Part shown: positions 60,881 to 64,000 of the stretch, one piece after another
Numbering within the stretch: position 1 is the first letter of the stretch
Layout: every line of letters starts with the position of its first letter
NCBI GenBank assembly: GCA_900175165.2
Contig: FWWN02000451.1
Location: forward strand, 186,001 to 250,000
Length of the DNA stretch: 64,000 bases
Source of the DNA: Rhizomucor pusillus
Taxonomy: Eukaryota > Mucoromycota > Mucoromycetes > Mucorales > Lichtheimiaceae
Direction: 5' to 3'
Notes under the pieces: generated by a model
The model's input: only the letters and a program-made list of their open reading frames with translations
Database searches by the model: none
Told to the model about the DNA's origin: nothing
Made by a program: the position numbers and the translations under genes

Positions 60881-61601
60881 TTAGAATGCATGAACAATGG
60901 TAAGAGCTACTACACCCAAGGCAGCGATAGCTTGGTTGGAGGAAAGGCGCACGGCAGCGGAGGCAGGATTTGCAGAAGCGTTGGCTGCAGCAGCATTTGC
61001 AGAGTTGCTTCCAGAGCTTGATCCAGAGGAGGAAGAGGCTGGAGCTGCAGCTGGAGAGGCACCATTTGCAGAAGGAGCAGATGAGCCAGAAGAAGAAGCA
61101 GCACCAGACGGAGAGGCACTCGAAGAGCTGTTACCGGCTGCAACAGGGTTTCCACCAGTGAGGGATGCAAAGCCGCCGCCAGTGCAGCCTTCCAGGGAAA
61201 AGTGGCCGGTAAATGCAAGATCAGGCGAAGTACCCAATTCAAGGGCATCTATTTATATTAAGTGAGGAAAAAAAAGAAATGAATGCTGTGTAATGTAATA
61301 TATACTTACACTGGTAGCCGTTCTCACAATCGTAGGGTACATCCCATTCATACTTTCCATCAGCTGCATTGATATCGCGGGCAATGGTTGCGATAGGTTG
61401 GAGAGCATTTGCGTCGCCCTTTGCCAAAACTATCTGCGAGATCTTTGGAACAGTAGGCTTGGTCCAAGAGATAACAGCCTTTGAGCCTGCTTGGTACTTT
61501 GTACCTGTCAGCGGTGCAGTGATACTGACAGGAGGCTGTTGCTGAGCAGAAGCCAATGCAATAATGGTAGAAACGAAAGCGGCAGTGCTAAAGAACTTCA
61601 T
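60881..61601 (-). CDS. Small GPI-anchored Ser/Ala-rich secreted protein (KRE9/KNH-type domain)
   Basis: Two exons (61601-61310, 61248-60881) give 219 residues. There is a clear signal peptide (MKFFSTAAFVSTIIALASAQ), then a KRE9/KNH-like beta domain (VSITAPLTGTKYQAGSKAVI, ISWTKPTVPKISQIVLAKGD, ending with a Cys pair region CENGYQYALELG / GHFSLEGC). A Ser/Ala/Gly/Pro stretch follows, and the last 18 residues form a hydrophobic tail (AIAALGVVALTIVHAF), the pattern of a GPI-attachment signal. This is the fungal Ser-Thr-rich GPI-anchored membrane family, thought to sit at the plasma membrane or in the wall. A wall role is inferred from the domain only. The TAC CAG T|AT splice restores the domain. 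Confidence 0.88.
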
Positions 61602-62850
61602 TATGTATGTAGTATTAATATGTAAAACAGCAGAAATAAAGAAGTGTTTATAAAAAATTGGAGAGTGTCAACACTTGAGCAGCAGCTTATATAGCTTGCC
61701 TCGTTAAGTTTGCAAGGAGAGACGTATATTGTGCAATGCAGAGATATTTGGTGACATCAAAAAAGCAAGGGGGCGTGAGCAAAGCTTGCTTTTGCTTTGC
61801 AGTCCATAATATGATAGATATGCTTCTCCTGGAAGTACACGATTGTCAGACACTCCCTCCTCTGTTTACCCCCTTCCTGTTCCAAGAAGAAACTGATAGG
61901 CAGACAGACAGACATACATACACAACGGAAACTGTATGTGCATGTCTTATTTCCTGGATATGCAAACATTTAGTAAATCTGGACCCGCATTGGGGCTGCT
62001 TGTTGCAAGCAAGGCTTGTATATGGCCACCGCTATACAGCTTAATACCCAAAGCCTCCAATTTATGATTAAATAGAGGAGATTTGAATAGGGAGTCCTTA
62101 ATTCTAAAAGGATTAGGGTGCTATTAGGAAAGATGCACGTTCACTTTGCTACAGTGCACACTCCAGCGAGACCCCTAATCCTCGCGAGCCATCGGAAGTA
62201 GCTATAACGAAGGGATTACCAGTGCCCCTACTTGGATGCACGTAAGATCATACACCACATACATAGTTTACAATTTCTCGTGCATAGACTTCATTTGAGA
62301 AACTTTGAGCTGTTTACAATGGCATGCAAAAATTGGAGAAGATCAGCATTTGCAAATCTAATTTGAGAGTAAAATGCTCGCGATTTCAGTTTTGACAAGC
62401 AACATCTGGTATTGTTTCCCCTTTTGCGTTAGCACAAGCAAGAGATGGGAGCTTACCAGGAGTGGCCATGGTTGTTGTTTGCAAGGAAAAGTGCTCCGTT
62501 TCGTTTGCAGACCAAAAGATAGGGGAGGACAGAGTCTTTGCCGCCTAACACTTGAAAACACTGAACATATCCCGCGGCAAGCAGAACCCTTTACGTTTTT
62601 GTGGAAAATCCACTAGCCAGAAGCAAAGACACGCATGAGCTTCCCGCATCACAATACGCCATCAAACATTTCTGCATTGACGCCAATTGTCGATCTCTAA
62701 CTGGTCGGAGAAAAAGGCAAACATCAATCGATCAATACAATATATTACAACAGCAAGTGACAAGAAAACAATAAGAGGAAAAGCAGCGAGGGGCATTCTA
62801 GTAGGACGAGCCGAGACGCACTAAGCAGAAGCAAACAACAAAATGGATCG
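61602..62850. other. Intergenic, no supported gene
   Basis: About 1.25 kb upstream of the GPI-protein gene and downstream of VTC1. It contains the GPI-protein promoter. ORFs at 61736-62044, 62358-62561 and 62374-62616 have no recognisable features. Short ACAGACAG repeats near 61890-61915 are the only visible structure. Confidence 0.45.
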
Positions 62851-63249
62851 TTAGAAAGCAGTTTGCAATATTTCTTTCCTTTGATACTTGCGGTAAAAAT
62901 TGAAAGAGACTGCAAGCACCAGCAATATGCATAAAACCGTGGGTCCAACGCGATCGTCGTAAGGTGCAGCTTCACGCTTGCGTATCTTGGACGCACGCCA
63001 GTGAAAGGTATACAGTGCATACAGCATAACGAACATTGCCGTTAGAGTGAAAAGACTGGCCGAGATTCGGCTAATTCGATCGCCAAAGTTAAGGAGCCCT
63101 AACGCAAGACCGCCGAGAACGACAGTGAAGTTGAGCCAGGATAGGAATGTACGTTCGTTTGCGAAAAAGACTTTCGGCTCCACTCTCACTGGCAAAGCAA
63201 TGCGCTTGCCACTCGCCGGTTCGAGCACATTCGTTGAGCTGCTTGACAT
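62851..63249 (-). CDS. VTC1: Vacuolar transporter chaperone subunit Vtc1 (DUF202)
   Basis: A single-exon, 132-residue protein matching Vtc1 in length and sequence. The N-terminal block [20 protein letters not shown] and [20 protein letters not shown] is the DUF202 signature. Three membrane helices are visible, at about 39-58, 66-90 and 103-121, with a basic C-terminal tail (YRKYQRKEI). Vtc1 is the small membrane subunit of the VTC complex that makes inorganic polyphosphate and moves it into the vacuole; the catalytic subunit is Vtc4 with its SPX and tunnel domain, not present here. The start is the first ATG of the frame. Confidence 0.96.
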   Translation of the reverse strand: MSSSSTNVLEPASGKRIALPVRVEPKVFFANERTFLSWLNFTVVLGGLALGLLNFGDRISRISASLFTLTAMFVMLYALYTFHWRASKIRKREAAPYDDRVGPTVLCILLVLAVSFNFYRKYQRKEILQTAF

Positions 63250-63432
63250 TGCAAGTCGAAGAAAAAAGCAACGAAAACCGGAGTCTTCTAACCAAATTCG
63301 GACACTGCTTTTGGGAAATCATGCAAATGATGGCCAATGGGTAAAAACCGGTAAAAAAGCTTCTTATCCCTCTTGAGCATGAATTATCTTCGAATGATTA
63401 GTGGCTACACTAGTCCAAATAAATATATTATG

Positions 63433-64000
63433 TTACTGGATGACAAGATGTAAAGTGATGGAATATTTCTTCTCGTGATCTCTCGCCTGTTGCAGCAAAT
63501 ATCCGAGAACCAAGGATGGTATCGTAAATATTACCAGCATAAATACACCTGAAAGAACCCTTGTTGTGTGTGATCCATACTTAGTATTGCATGGAAGGTG
63601 TACGGGGCAACAATGTCATTTGCATAATGGCAAGCAATAAGAAATATATCACCCAGTAGTGTCCATTTGTCCTTCGGTGTCTGTAGTGCGCACAGTACGC
63701 AAAAGACAGAGTCTATGTAGAATGTAAGGGTTGGATGCTTGCCCCAGAGCCCGGTGCCTCCGACAACGACTTTGCTGGATGGATCAAGTAGGAGATCAGA
63801 GTTGTGCACAGACCAGTCGACGATAAAGTGGGAGAAAGATGCGACGAAACCAGGGATAGACGATCCAGTACCGAAAGCATAGAGTGCTGAAATCACCAAT
63901 GAACTGAGGAGACTGTGGCTGTAGCTACAATGGATATCGACACCTAGAATGCCTGCATTATCGCTTTTGGAGAATTTCTCAACACCGAACAGAGGAAGTA
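63433..64000 (-). CDS. Multi-pass membrane protein, N-terminus beyond window edge; family uncertain
   Basis: The frame is open from the right edge (63998) to 63581, about 139 residues, and continues with a 38-codon exon (63548-63433) if a 32-nt intron GTATGG...TTTCAG is removed, giving ILSVFMLVIFTIPSLVLGYL and a stop. Without that splice the frame ends at 63531 in HTQQGFFQVYLCW. Conserved-looking features are VDIHCSYSHSLLSSLVISAL, GFVASFSHFIVDWSVHNSDL and TGLWGKHPTLTFYIDSVFCV: His and Asp residues at helix ends, as in YdjM/DUF457-type membrane proteins. That resemblance is an inference. Expect about 30-40 further residues upstream. Confidence 0.6.

Noticed and set aside
1..64000. CRISPR arrays, operons, tRNA genes
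   Set aside because: The sequence is eukaryotic with spliced genes; no repeat-spacer arrays and no convincing GGTTCGANTCC-type tRNA arms were seen by eye; a tRNAscan run would settle the tRNA point.

Overview
This 64 kb window looks like nuclear DNA of a filamentous, early-diverging fungus, most likely Mucoromycota (a Mucorales-type genome). The evidence is the density of short GT-AG introns (about 45-105 nt), the fungal gene set, Q/S/P-rich low-complexity tails, and relics of fungus-specific families. The taxonomic call is inference. Exon models were built by hand from splice sites, reading-frame phase and family conservation; every multi-exon model quoted keeps frame across all junctions.

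Layout, left to right. 1-970 (-): BTB/POZ protein running off the left edge. 1257-3515 (-): TMEM184/DUF300 membrane protein (HFL1-like). 4549-7754 (-): condensin kleisin BRN1 with a very long polyglutamine tract. 8448-9601: a decayed gene with in-frame stops and a C-terminal membrane anchor. 10853-12901 (+): RhoGEF (DH) protein. 13206-15848 (-): a class I cyclic-nucleotide phosphodiesterase with an N-terminal response-regulator receiver domain and a C-terminal CaaX box. 17843-18923 (-): a compact centrosomin-motif (CM1) protein. 19592-21658 (-): YPK/Gad8/SGK-type AGC kinase, divergent from 21836-38426 (+): midasin MDN1, 5265 residues. 39702-43273 (+): Kelch plus coiled-coil polarity protein (Tea1/Kel1 type). 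43405-43867 (-): RNA polymerase III subunit RPC11, divergent from 44005-46415 (+): HeH/MAN1-type inner nuclear membrane protein. 48116-49114 (-): TMEM198/DUF4203 membrane protein. 50539-52644 (-): F-box/LRR protein. 52871-54540 (+): a broken Ndc10/Crypton-type recombinase-fold gene with a GCR1_C domain. 56212-60567 (-): SMC6. 60881-61601 (-): small GPI-anchored KRE9/KNH-type secreted protein. 62851-63249 (-): VTC1. 63433-64000 (-): a membrane protein running off the right edge.

Functionally this is mostly conserved housekeeping: chromosome structure (BRN1, SMC6, HeH protein), ribosome assembly (MDN1), Pol III, vacuole (HFL1, VTC1), polarity and signalling (RhoGEF, Kelch, CM1, YPK kinase, PDE). 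No operons are expected. Two tight head-to-head pairs (YPK/MDN1, 177 bp apart; RPC11/HeH, 137 bp apart) probably share promoters. The most interesting items are the receiver-PDE-CaaX fusion, the decayed Ndc10/GCR1_C gene, the compact CM1 protein and the pure-CAA polyQ in condensin.
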